Shown here: positions 56,850 through 64,000 of the stretch, piece after piece | Numbering within the stretch: the first letter of the stretch is position 1 | Layout: the number at the start of each line of letters is the position of its first letter | Origin: Pseudomonas sp. B21-023 | Lineage (GTDB): Bacteria > Pseudomonadota > Gammaproteobacteria > Pseudomonadales > Pseudomonadaceae | DNA: 64,000 bases | NCBI RefSeq assembly: GCF_024749165.1 | Contig: NZ_CP087190.1 | Coordinates: 4,313,501-4,377,500 of the forward strand | Direction: 5' to 3' | Program-made: the position numbers and the translations under genes | The notes under the pieces: generated by a model | What the model was told of the DNA's origin: nothing | Seen by the model: only the letters and a program-made list of their open reading frames with translations | Database searches by the model: none

Positions 56850-59177
56850 TCAGTCAGCCAGGGTAGCCTCGATCCGATTCCCCGCCCTCGCCTTCTCCAA
56901 CTTGATCGCCACGAACTTCGAGGTTGGTGTGTAGGTCCCCTCGCCGTAGCTTTCCAGCGGCACCAACGGATTGGTCTCCGGGTAATACGCCGCCGCCTGC
57001 CCTTCAGGCACGTCATAGGCCACCAGGCGGAAGCCCGACACTCGCCGCTCGAGGCCATCCTCCCACAACGACACGATATCCACGTGCTCGCCCGGCTCGA
57101 AGCCCAGGCGGCGGATATCGGCCTCGTTGACGAACACCACCTCGCGCAGCCCGAACACGCCACGGTAACGGTCATCGAGCCCATACAGCGTAGTGTTGTA
57201 CTGGTCGTGGGAGCGCAAGGTCTGCAGGATCAGGTCCGGCTTGTCACCGCGGGCCAGCACAGCCGCGTTGACCAGTTGCTCCGGCAACTGGCTCGGGATG
57301 AAGCGCGCCTTGCCGGTGGCCGTGCGGAAGTTGCGGTCCGCAGCGTGGTTGCCAAGGTGGAAGCCGCCCGGATGCTGCAGGCGTGCATTGAAGTCGGCGA
57401 AGCCGGGAATCACGTCGGCGATCATGCTGCGGATACGGCCATAGTCGGCAATCGCATAGTCCCAGTCGATGGGCCGATTGCCCAGGGTAGCCTTGGCCAT
57501 GCCGGCGACGATGGCCGGCTCCGAACGCAGCTGCGCTGAACGCGGCTTCAGCTGGCCGTGGGAGATATGCACCATGCTGAAGGTGTCCTCCACGGTGACG
57601 CCCTGCGGCCCTTCGGCCTGGATGTCGATCTCGGTGCGGCCCAGGCACGGCAGGATCAGCGCATCACGCCCGGTGACCAGGTGCGAGCGGTTGAGCTTGG
57701 TGGAAATCTGCACGGTCAGCTCACAGTTGCGCAGCGCCGCGTGGGTACGCGGGGTGTCCGGAGTCGCCTGGGCGAAGTTGCCGCCCAGGGCGACGAACAC
57801 CTTGGCCCGCCCTTCTTCCATTGCCTGGATCGCCAGCACGGCGTTATGGCCGTGCTCGCGGGGCACCTTGAACTGGAAGCGTTTCTCGATGGCGTCGAGC
57901 AGCGCCGCCTTGGGCTTCTCGTCGATGCCCATGGTGCGGTCGCCCTGCACGTTGCTGTGGCCACGCACCGGCGACAGGCCGGCGCCGGGTTTGCCGACGT
58001 TGCCGCGCAGCAGCTGCAGGTTGACGATTTCCTGCACGGTGGGCACCGAATGGCGGTGCTGGGTGATGCCCATGGCCCAGCACATGATCACCCGCTCGGC
58101 CTTGCGGTACATGCGCGCGGCCAGCTCGATCTCGGCCTTGTTCAGGCCCGACTGCTCGACGATATGTTCCCAGGGTGTGGCGTCCACTACGGCCAGGTAG
58201 GCCTCGACGCCACTGGTGTGCTCGGCGATGAACGCGTGGTCGAACACAGGTGGCTCGTCGTTCAGTTGCGCCTCGCGCTCCCACTGCAGAAGGAACTTGG
58301 CGATGCCGCGCATGGCCGCCATGTCGCCACCCAGCGCCGGGCGGAAGTATGCGGTGTTGGTCGGCTCGGAGCCGTTGCTGAGCATCTCGAACGGGTGCTG
58401 CGGGTGCTGGAAGCGCTCGAGCCCGCGTTCCTTGAGCGGGTTGAAACAGACCACCTGGGCACCACGCTTGACCGCCTCGCGCAGCGGTTCGAGCATGCGT
58501 GGGTGGTTGGTGCCGGGGTTCTGGCCAATGACGAAGATCGCATCGGCCAGCTCCAGGTCATGAAACACCACGGTGCCCTTGCCCACGCCGAGGGTTTCGG
58601 CCATGCCCACGCCGCTGGCCTCGTGGCACATGTTCGAGCAGTCGGGGAAATTGTTGGTGCCGTAGGCGCGCACGAACAACTGGTAGAGGAACGCCGCCTC
58701 GTTGCTGGCCCGGCCCGAGGTATAGAACTCGGCCTCATCCGGCGACGCGAGACCGTTCAGGTGCCGGGCGACCAGGGCGAACGCTTCGTCCCAGCTGATC
58801 TCGACGTAATGATCGGTGGCCGCGTCGTAGCGCATAGGGTGGGTGATGCGGCCCTGGTACTCAAGCCAGTAGTCGGTCTGCTCGAGCAGCGCACTGACGC
58901 TGTAGCGGGCGAAGAACGCCGGATCCACCGAGCGGCCGGTGGCCTCCCAGTTGACCGCCTTGGCGCCGTTCTCGCAGAACTTGACCATGTCGCTTTCCGG
59001 CGATTCGCCCCAGGCGCAACCCGGGCAGTCGAAGCCACCGTTCTGGTTGGTCTTGAGCATGGCCCGCAGGTTCTTGAAGGCGTTCTCGCTGCCCAGCCAG
59101 CTCTTGGTCACGCTCTTGAGCGCGCCCCAGCCGGCGGCCGGCCCCTTGTAGTCCCTGATGTGTTCGTCCTGGCTCAT
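56850..59177 (-). CDS. FdhF/YdeP-family molybdopterin oxidoreductase
   Basis: A 775-residue member of the DMSO reductase superfamily, close to E. coli YdeP. An N-terminal iron-sulfur site is suggested by C51, C54 and C68 (CPGCAWGE...FCENG). C180 and C184 in PDCSNMCHEASG lie where FdhF has its metal-ligand selenocysteine, so a Mo-cysteine ligand is likely. Further marks are GQNPGTNHPRML, WAMGITQHRHSV and the C-terminal molybdopterin domain with LRSHDQYNTTLYG. No signal peptide and no electron-transfer subunits in the operon, so the redox partner is unknown; formate oxidation is unproven. It is divergent from moaA, with a shared regulatory motif upstream. Confidence 0.88.
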   Translation of the reverse strand: MSQDEHIRDYKGPAAGWGALKSVTKSWLGSENAFKNLRAMLKTNQNGGFDCPGCAWGESPESDMVKFCENGAKAVNWEATGRSVDPAFFARYSVSALLEQTDYWLEYQGRITHPMRYDAATDHYVEISWDEAFALVARHLNGLASPDEAEFYTSGRASNEAAFLYQLFVRAYGTNNFPDCSNMCHEASGVGMAETLGVGKGTVVFHDLELADAIFVIGQNPGTNHPRMLEPLREAVKRGAQVVCFNPLKERGLERFQHPQHPFEMLSNGSEPTNTAYFRPALGGDMAAMRGIAKFLLQWEREAQLNDEPPVFDHAFIAEHTSGVEAYLAVVDATPWEHIVEQSGLNKAEIELAARMYRKAERVIMCWAMGITQHRHSVPTVQEIVNLQLLRGNVGKPGAGLSPVRGHSNVQGDRTMGIDEKPKAALLDAIEKRFQFKVPREHGHNAVLAIQAMEEGRAKVFVALGGNFAQATPDTPRTHAALRNCELTVQISTKLNRSHLVTGRDALILPCLGRTEIDIQAEGPQGVTVEDTFSMVHISHGQLKPRSAQLRSEPAIVAGMAKATLGNRPIDWDYAIADYGRIRSMIADVIPGFADFNARLQHPGGFHLGNHAADRNFRTATGKARFIPSQLPEQLVNAAVLARGDKPDLILQTLRSHDQYNTTLYGLDDRYRGVFGLREVVFVNEADIRRLGFEPGEHVDIVSLWEDGLERRVSGFRLVAYDVPEGQAAAYYPETNPLVPLESYGEGTYTPTSKFVAIKLEKARAGNRIEATLAD

Positions 59178-59228
59178 GCTGCGCTTCTCCGCACGGTGTT
59201 TTTTCCAGCCTAAGAAGCGCCCCCTACT

Positions 59229-59272
59229 GCGTCCAATCGAAATAAATGACGGCGTGATAAACCGTTTCGATC
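59229..59272. promoter_or_regulatory. Putative LysR operator, copy A
   Basis: A 44-bp motif beginning GCGTCCAATCGA and ending GTTTCGATC, containing the inverted repeat ATCGAAA/TTTCGAT. It lies 52 bp upstream of the oxidoreductase start. On the minus strand TTGGAC could be the -35 hexamer. It matches copy B at 62108-62151 at equal length. Confidence 0.7.
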
Positions 59273-59416
59273 ACCGACCACAGCCCTTGGCCGGCACGGC
59301 CTTCAGCCGTGATAGAGGAGACTGATCGAATGGTCGGGGAAAGCAATTTGACGCCAATGGGCGCAGGTTATAGCTTGAACCTTATCTGCGGCCTTTCGCC
59401 GCCCCCTGCCACTTCA

Positions 59417-60436
59417 ATGTCGAGCGCGAACGTGGAAAAGAACCCCCAGGCCCTGATCGACGGTTTCAACCGCAAAGTCGATTACCTGCGGATGTCGGTC
59501 ACCGACCGCTGCGACTTTCGCTGCGTCTATTGCATGGCCGAAGACATGCAGTTCCTGCCGCGCCAGCAGATTCTCAGCCTCGAAGAGCTGTACCAGGTCG
59601 CCGAGCGCTTCGTCGCCCTTGGCACCCGCAAGATCCGCCTGACCGGCGGCGAGCCGCTGGTACGCCAGGGCATCGTCGAGCTCTGCGGACGCATCGCCGC
59701 CCTGCCCGGCCTGCGCGAACTGTGCCTGACCAGCAATGGCTCGCAGCTCGGCCGCCTGGCCCAGCCGCTGTTCGACGCCGGCGTGTCGCGCCTGAACATC
59801 AGCCTCGACAGCCTCGACCCCGAGCGCTTCCGCGCCCTCACCCGCACCGGCGACCTCCAGCAGGTAATCGCCGGCATCGACGCCGCGCGCGCCGCGGGCT
59901 TTCGCCGCACCAAGCTCAATGCGGTGGTGCTCAAGGGCCGCAACGACCACGAGATCGTCGACCTGGTACGTTTCGCCATCGACCGTGAACTGGATATCTC
60001 GTTCATCGAAGAGATGCCCCTGGGCGTGATCAGCGAGCACGAGCGCGGCGAGTCATTCTGTTCCAGCGACGACGTGCGCGCGCGCCTGGCCGAACATTTC
60101 ACCCTGGTCGAGTCGGCCGAGTCGTCCCAGGGGCCGGCGCGCTACTGGCGCCTGGCCGAGGCGCCCAACACCCGGGTCGGCTTCATCTCGCCCCACAGCC
60201 ACAACTTCTGCGCCACTTGCAACCGCGTGCGCCTGACCGTCGAAGGCCGCCTGTTGCTGTGCCTGGGCAACGAACATTCGGTGGACCTCAAGCAGGTCAT
60301 GCGCCAGCACCCCGGCGACACTGCACGCCTGGAAAAAGCCATTCGCGACGCCATGCAGCTCAAGCCCTACCGTCACCACTTCGAAGTGGGCGGCGAGGTG
60401 CAGATCCTGCGCTTCATGAACATGACCGGCGGCTGA
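59417..60436 (+). CDS. moaA: GTP 3',8-cyclase MoaA (molybdenum cofactor)
   Basis: A 339-residue radical-SAM enzyme for the first step of molybdopterin synthesis (GTP to 3',8-cyclo-dihydro-GTP). The N-terminal cluster CDFRCVYC uses C32, C36 and C39, and the C-terminal cluster uses C265 and C268 (CATC) and C282. The essential C-terminal GG is present. Start choice is difficult: ATG at 59417 matches Pseudomonas MoaA length but lacks a ribosome binding site, while ATG at 59330, in frame, has AGAGGAG at an ideal distance and would add 29 residues. moaC, moaD and moaE are not in the window. Confidence 0.93.
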   Translation: MSSANVEKNPQALIDGFNRKVDYLRMSVTDRCDFRCVYCMAEDMQFLPRQQILSLEELYQVAERFVALGTRKIRLTGGEPLVRQGIVELCGRIAALPGLRELCLTSNGSQLGRLAQPLFDAGVSRLNISLDSLDPERFRALTRTGDLQQVIAGIDAARAAGFRRTKLNAVVLKGRNDHEIVDLVRFAIDRELDISFIEEMPLGVISEHERGESFCSSDDVRARLAEHFTLVESAESSQGPARYWRLAEAPNTRVGFISPHSHNFCATCNRVRLTVEGRLLLCLGNEHSVDLKQVMRQHPGDTARLEKAIRDAMQLKPYRHHFEVGGEVQILRFMNMTGG

Positions 60437-60457
60437 TCGGCCGCCTCTGGAACCGCC

Positions 60458-61357
60458 TTGATCGTCCACTCACGCCCCGACATGCTGCGCGTGCTATTCA
60501 CCCTCAAAGGCTCGATCGTCCAGCGCATCGCCCTGCGCTGCCTGGCGGTGACCTTGCTCGCGGCGCTGATCGTGCTGGTCGAGCGACACTACCCGGCGCT
60601 GTTCTACCCGGTCAGCGCCACGCCCTTCACCCTGTTGGGGCTGTCGCTGTCGATCTTCATGAGCTTTCGCAACAACGCCTGCTACGACCGCTGGTGGGAA
60701 GGCCGCAAGGCCTGGGGGCGGATGATTATCGAGGTACGTTCATTCGTGCGCGAAAGTGTGCTGATCAAGGACGCGGCGCTGCGCGAGGAACTGCTGCGCA
60801 GCCTCTGTGCTTTCGCCCATGCCCTCAATGCCCGGCTGCGCAACGAAGACGAGCTGGGCGCCGCCCGACCCTGGCTGGGCGAGCAGGCGCAGATCGTGCC
60901 GCACAATGTCTGCGACGGCATCCTGCGCGAGGTGGGCGGAAACTGTTCGCGGCTGGCGGAGCGCGGGGAGATCAGCGAGTTTCGCTACACCCTCCTGGCG
61001 CAGCGCCTGGCCGGCCTGTCGGACGTGCAGGCCACCTGCGAACGGATCAAGGGCACGCCACTGCCGTTCCCGTACACCCTGCTGCTGCACCGCACCATCT
61101 ACATCTTCTGCCTGCTGCTGCCGTTTGCCCTGGCCGAACCGCTGGGCTGGCTGGCGCCGCTGTTCACCACCATCGTCAGCTACACCTTCTTCGGGCTGGA
61201 TGCGATCGGCAACGAGCTGGAAGACCCGTTCGGGCGCGACGAGAACGACCTGCCGACCGATGCCCTGGTGCGCACCCTGGAGCGCGATGTGCTGTCGGCG
61301 CTGGGGCATGAGCCACTGCCACCGGCTCTGGTGCCGGTGGATCATGTGTTGAGCTGA
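60458..61357 (+). CDS. Bestrophin-family (UPF0187/YneE) membrane protein
   Basis: A 299-residue membrane protein: MIVHSRP at the N-terminus, a first hydrophobic pair (LRCLAVTLLAALIVLV and PFTLLGLSLSIFMSFRNNACYDRWWEGRKAWG), and a second pair (LLLHRTIYIFCLLLPFALAE, WLAPLFTTIVSYTFFGLDAIGNELEDPFG). The motifs SFRNNACYDRWWEGR and IGNELEDPFG define the prokaryotic bestrophins, pentameric anion or cation channels. Why it sits directly after moaA (21 bp) is unclear. The TTG start at 60458 fits the family N-terminus. Confidence 0.85.
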   Translation: MIVHSRPDMLRVLFTLKGSIVQRIALRCLAVTLLAALIVLVERHYPALFYPVSATPFTLLGLSLSIFMSFRNNACYDRWWEGRKAWGRMIIEVRSFVRESVLIKDAALREELLRSLCAFAHALNARLRNEDELGAARPWLGEQAQIVPHNVCDGILREVGGNCSRLAERGEISEFRYTLLAQRLAGLSDVQATCERIKGTPLPFPYTLLLHRTIYIFCLLLPFALAEPLGWLAPLFTTIVSYTFFGLDAIGNELEDPFGRDENDLPTDALVRTLERDVLSALGHEPLPPALVPVDHVLS

Positions 61358-61380
61358 CATTGCCGGGGCTGCTGCGCAGC

Positions 61381-61450
61381 CCTATCGCCGGCAAGCCGGC
61401 TCCCACAAGGCAAAGTGCCCCCTGTGGGAGCCGGCTTGCCGGCGATAGGG
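61381..61450. repeat. Inverted pair of REP elements
   Basis: CCTATCGCCGGCAAGCCGGC and the inverted GTGGGAGCCGGCTTGCCGGC, about 20 bp apart, between the bestrophin and moaB stop codons. Confidence 0.92.
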
Positions 61451-61481
61451 CCGTACCGGCTACAACTGTGTTCAGGTAATG

Positions 61482-61507
61482 CGTGGGAACGAACTTGCTC
61501 CGCGATA
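61482..61507. repeat. Degenerate single REP element
   Basis: GCGTGGGAACGAACTTGCTC followed by CGCGATAG, 9 bp before the moaB stop. It has several differences from the core and no partner. Confidence 0.6.
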
Positions 61508-61515
61508 GAGTCAGA

Positions 61516-62055
61516 TCAACCGCGGCTTTCGCAGGCCCCGATCGGCTTCAGGTGCGGGACGAAGTTGCACGGCCGGTGCCGCGCATCCAGCTGCTCGGCC
61601 AGGATCCCCTCCCATGCCGTGCGGCAGGCGCCGGTCGAGCCCGGCAGGCAGCACACCAGGGTGCCGTTGGCCATGCCGGCCAAGGCCCGGCTCTGTACAG
61701 TCGAGGTACCGATATCGAGGATCGACAATGCGCGGAACAGCTCGCCGAACCCGTCGATGCGCTTGTCCAGCAGGCAGTCCACCGCCTCCGGCGTGCTGTC
61801 ACGGCCAGTGAAACCGGTGCCGCCGGTGATCAGCACCACCTGCACCTGTTCATCGGCGATCCAGGTGGCGACCTGGGCGCGGATCTTGTACAGGTCGTCC
61901 TTTAGCAGCTCGCGCGCCACCAGGCGGTGGCCCACGCCGACGGCACGGCTGGCCAGCAGCTCGCCAGACGTGTCGGTCTCGAAGGTACGGGTGTCGCTGA
62001 CGGTCAGCACCGCGATGTTCAGCGGTACGAACACCGCGTCCGGTTTCACGCTCAT
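61516..62055 (-). CDS. moaB: Molybdenum cofactor biosynthesis protein B
   Basis: A 179-residue MoaB/Mog-type protein with the signature LNIAVLTVSDTRTFETDTSG, the molybdopterin-binding loop LITGGTGFTGRDSTPEAV and LPGSTGACRTAWEGI. It adenylylates molybdopterin (or binds it) in the cytoplasm before metal insertion by MoeA. It is divergent from the LysR gene, with the shared motif 53 bp upstream. The arrangement mirrors that of the oxidoreductase, so both are probably regulated together. Confidence 0.9.
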   Translation of the reverse strand: MSVKPDAVFVPLNIAVLTVSDTRTFETDTSGELLASRAVGVGHRLVARELLKDDLYKIRAQVATWIADEQVQVVLITGGTGFTGRDSTPEAVDCLLDKRIDGFGELFRALSILDIGTSTVQSRALAGMANGTLVCCLPGSTGACRTAWEGILAEQLDARHRPCNFVPHLKPIGACESRG

Positions 62056-62107
62056 GGCCTTTGCTCCAGGATTGGCTTGGCGGCCACGTTAGAGAGAAGC
62101 CCTGGTA

Positions 62108-62151
62108 GCGTCCAATCGATAGCGCGTACCGGGTGATCGACGGTTTCTATC
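62108..62151. promoter_or_regulatory. Putative LysR operator, copy B
   Basis: A 44-bp motif with GCGTCCAATCGA, GTGAT at the same offset as copy A, and GTTTCTATC at the end. The inverted repeat is CGATAG/CTATCG. It lies 53 bp upstream of moaB and 97 bp upstream of the LysR gene, where autoregulatory LysR sites normally occur. Confidence 0.7.
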
Positions 62152-62248
62152 GCGTGCCCCGCGACAGGCCGGCGAATTTGTCAGCAATGATTAGCCAGGT
62201 GCTTCACTCTTGGTTAAGGTCTACCCACCACGCAACCCAGGCCGCACC

Positions 62249-63136
62249 ATGGACATCAAACAGCTCAAGTTCCTCATCGCCCTCGACCAGACCCGCCACT
62301 TCGGCCAGGCCGCGGCGCTGTGCCATATCACCCAGCCGACCCTGTCCATGCGCCTGCGCAACCTCGAAGACGAACTCGACCTGGTGCTGGTCAAGCGCGG
62401 CCAGCGCTTCGAAGGCTTCACCGAAGCCGGCGAACGCATCCTGGCCTGGGCCCGTACCCTGCTCGCCGCCCATGATGGCTTGCAGGCCGAGGCCGCCAGT
62501 TGCCGGGGCCAGGTGGTCGGCAGCCTGCGCCTGGGTACCGTGCCGCTGGCCAGCTTCAACCCCATGCAGCTGCTGATGCCGCTGCGCGCGAAGTACCCCG
62601 AGCTGCACTTCCAGCTGTCGTCGCTGAGCTCCGAGCAGGTGATCGATGGCCTGAGCCGCAACCAGCTCGACCTGGGCATCTGCTACCTCGACCAGGTCAA
62701 CACCAGCTTCTTCGATGTGATCGAGCTGAGCACCACCACCATGGGCCTGCTGCACGACACCCGGCACTTCCGGTTCGAGGCCGACAACCTGCGCTGGGAT
62801 GATCTCGGCGAGCTGCCGCTGGGCCTGCTGAGCAAAGGCATGCACTACCGCCAATCCCTCGACCTGAGCTTCCGCAGCCGGGGTCTCACGCCCAATGCCG
62901 TGCTCGAGAGCGACTCGACCTTCCAGCTGATCCAGGCGATCAATACCGGCGTGTGCTGCGCGATCATGCCGCTGGACTGCGGCCTGGAAGACCTCAGCCA
63001 GCACATGCGCATCATCCCGGTGCAGGAGGCCAGCATCCACAGCCCGGTCGGGCTATTGCTACGCCGTAGCGAGCCACGCTCGGCCATCGCCGAGCAGTGC
63101 TTCGACGAGGCCCGTGCCCTTTTTCAAGCTTCCTGA
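62249..63136 (+). CDS. LysR-family regulator, divergent from moaB
   Basis: A 295-residue LysR protein: winged helix at residues 1-60 (FLIALDQTRHFGQAAALCHITQPTLSMRLRNLEDELDLVLV) and substrate-binding domain with LRLGTVPLASFNPMQLLMPL, LDLGICYL and two cysteines in TGVCCAIMPLDCGLED. Its probable targets are its own promoter, moaB and the oxidoreductase/moaA region. The ATG at 62249 matches the family start; the frame from 62210 adds 13 residues. Its 3' end overlaps the convergent AraC gene by 13 bp. Confidence 0.87.
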   Translation: MDIKQLKFLIALDQTRHFGQAAALCHITQPTLSMRLRNLEDELDLVLVKRGQRFEGFTEAGERILAWARTLLAAHDGLQAEAASCRGQVVGSLRLGTVPLASFNPMQLLMPLRAKYPELHFQLSSLSSEQVIDGLSRNQLDLGICYLDQVNTSFFDVIELSTTTMGLLHDTRHFRFEADNLRWDDLGELPLGLLSKGMHYRQSLDLSFRSRGLTPNAVLESDSTFQLIQAINTGVCCAIMPLDCGLEDLSQHMRIIPVQEASIHSPVGLLLRRSEPRSAIAEQCFDEARALFQAS

Positions 63137-63903
63137 GCCGTCGCCTGGCGGTACTGGCGCGGGGTAAACCCAGTCAGTTGCCTGAACTGCCGGCTGAACG
63201 CGCTGTGGTCGGTGTAGCCACAGCGCAGCGCCACCTCGATGATCGGCAGGTCGCTGTGCAGCAACTGGTGCGCATGTTCCAGGCGGGCCTTGTGGATCAT
63301 CTGCCGGGGGGTGAGGTGGAACACCCGCTTGCAGTAGCGCTCCAACTGCGCCACCGAGATGCCGGCGATGCGCGTCAGCTCGCCCATGCTGATCGGCTGG
63401 TGGAAATGCGCGCGGATATGCGCATCCACCGCCGCCAGGCGCTGGTAGGCCGGGTGGGTGTCGGCGGCTGACTGCAGGTCGACCGAAATGCCCACCAGGC
63501 CGATGATCGCCCCCGTCGCGTCGTACAGCGGGCGCTTGTGGGTCAGGCACCAGCCCGGTTCGCGGCTGCCGTACAGGTGCAGCTCCAGCTGGTCCTCCAG
63601 CACCTGGCCCTGCTCCAGCACCCGGCGATCCTGCTCGGTGTAGCCGGGGCCCAGGCGCGCCGGGAACACCTCGGCGCTGGTCTTGCCCAGCAGCGGTTGC
63701 AGGTGCTTCAAACCGCAGCGCTGGACCAGCGTGCGGTTGGCCAGCACATAGCGGGCCTGGTCGTCCTTGATGAAGATCGCCGCATTGGCGATGACATCGA
63801 GCATCGGCAGCAGCCAGACCACACCGGTGAGCAAGGCTTCGAGAGATTCAGGGCGGTGCTGGTCGAGGTGCTGGTACAGCGCAGTCAACGGTTGCTCGGG
63901 CAT
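63124..63903 (-). CDS. AraC-family regulator with N-terminal PAS-like domain
   Basis: A 259-residue regulator. The N-terminal PAS-like domain covers about residues 30-145 (IANAAIFIKDDQARYVLANRTLVQRCG...GWCLTHKRPLYDATGAIIGLVGISVDL). The C-terminal AraC/HTH_18 domain covers about residues 155-255 (LTRIAGISVAQLERYCKRVFHLTPRQMI and DHSAFSRQFRQLTGFTPRQYR). The ligand is unknown; the target is probably a gene beyond the window's right end, since this gene is divergent from that side. The region 63904-64000 contains only its upstream DNA. Confidence 0.85.
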   Translation of the reverse strand: MPEQPLTALYQHLDQHRPESLEALLTGVVWLLPMLDVIANAAIFIKDDQARYVLANRTLVQRCGLKHLQPLLGKTSAEVFPARLGPGYTEQDRRVLEQGQVLEDQLELHLYGSREPGWCLTHKRPLYDATGAIIGLVGISVDLQSAADTHPAYQRLAAVDAHIRAHFHQPISMGELTRIAGISVAQLERYCKRVFHLTPRQMIHKARLEHAHQLLHSDLPIIEVALRCGYTDHSAFSRQFRQLTGFTPRQYRQATAQEA

Positions 63904-64000
63904 GCGGTTATCTCTAGTGATTCTCGCGGCCCTGCAAGCCTAGTCAGCAGCCCCCACCGGGCGCCAGCACTTGCTCTCGACTATGCCGATTTCGTCACCC

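Noticed and set aside
57558..59213. 551-residue open frame antisense to the oxidoreductase gene
   Set aside because: Shadow frame; no recognisable domain, and the minus-strand protein is a complete molybdoenzyme.

Overview
The window looks like ordinary chromosome from a high-GC gammaproteobacterium, almost certainly a Pseudomonas of the P. putida group. The reasons are the codon bias, tandem fadD genes beside a phaJ4-type hydratase, a single HrpA of about 1300 residues, a free-standing aceK, and many REP elements built on GTGGGAGCGGGCTTGCCCCGCGAT or its GTGGGAGCCGGCTTGCCGGCGAT variant. I see no rRNA, tRNA, CRISPR array, prophage or intact insertion sequence.

Layout. 1-10 kb: a putative porin with a strong terminator, a FabH-like ketosynthase, hrpA, and a glutamine synthetase-like / FAD amine oxidase pair (gamma-glutamyl-polyamine type). 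10-15.5 kb: a fatty-acid block (fadD1, fadD2, an alpha/beta hydrolase, phaJ4). 15.5-17.8 kb: an ECF42 sigma-factor operon (NTF2-like protein, DGPF/YCII protein, sigma factor) preceded by a sequence that fits the ECF42 promoter. 17.8-21 kb: LysE exporter, threonine dehydratase-like enzyme and a divergent MocR regulator. 21-30 kb: small exported protein, acetyltransferase, BrkB-def pair, CsbD, CvfB, a lipoprotein, a 144-bp palindromic MITE-like element, aceK and two EamA transporters. 30-42.7 kb: lpxO, cysK, a DUF748 protein, a MoxR-VWA pair, the pxpA-pxpB-pxpC 5-oxoprolinase operon followed by an MFS transporter and a divergent LysR, then a three-gene operon with a class II amidotransferase. 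42.8-54.9 kb: S9 peptidase, housekeeping genes, a peptidase-like protein that has lost its zinc motif, ycgL-rnd, and an eptA-type phosphoethanolamine transferase. 54.9-64 kb: a C-S lyase with a divergent DecR-like regulator, then a molybdenum group (FdhF/YdeP oxidoreductase, moaA, bestrophin, moaB, LysR) and an AraC regulator.

The most interesting signals are regulatory. A 44-bp motif occurs twice, 52 bp upstream of the YdeP-like oxidoreductase gene and 53 bp upstream of moaB, in the same orientation each time. The second copy is also in the promoter region of the adjacent LysR gene, so this LysR probably controls a small dedicated molybdoenzyme regulon. The ECF42 operon carries a TGTCGA-N17-CGAC promoter and a tiny leader ORF whose stop overlaps the sigma start codon. 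Other points are the MITE-like element with TA ends, a REP element that supplies the C-terminus of the MocR protein, and a sharply AT-rich segment inside eptA.
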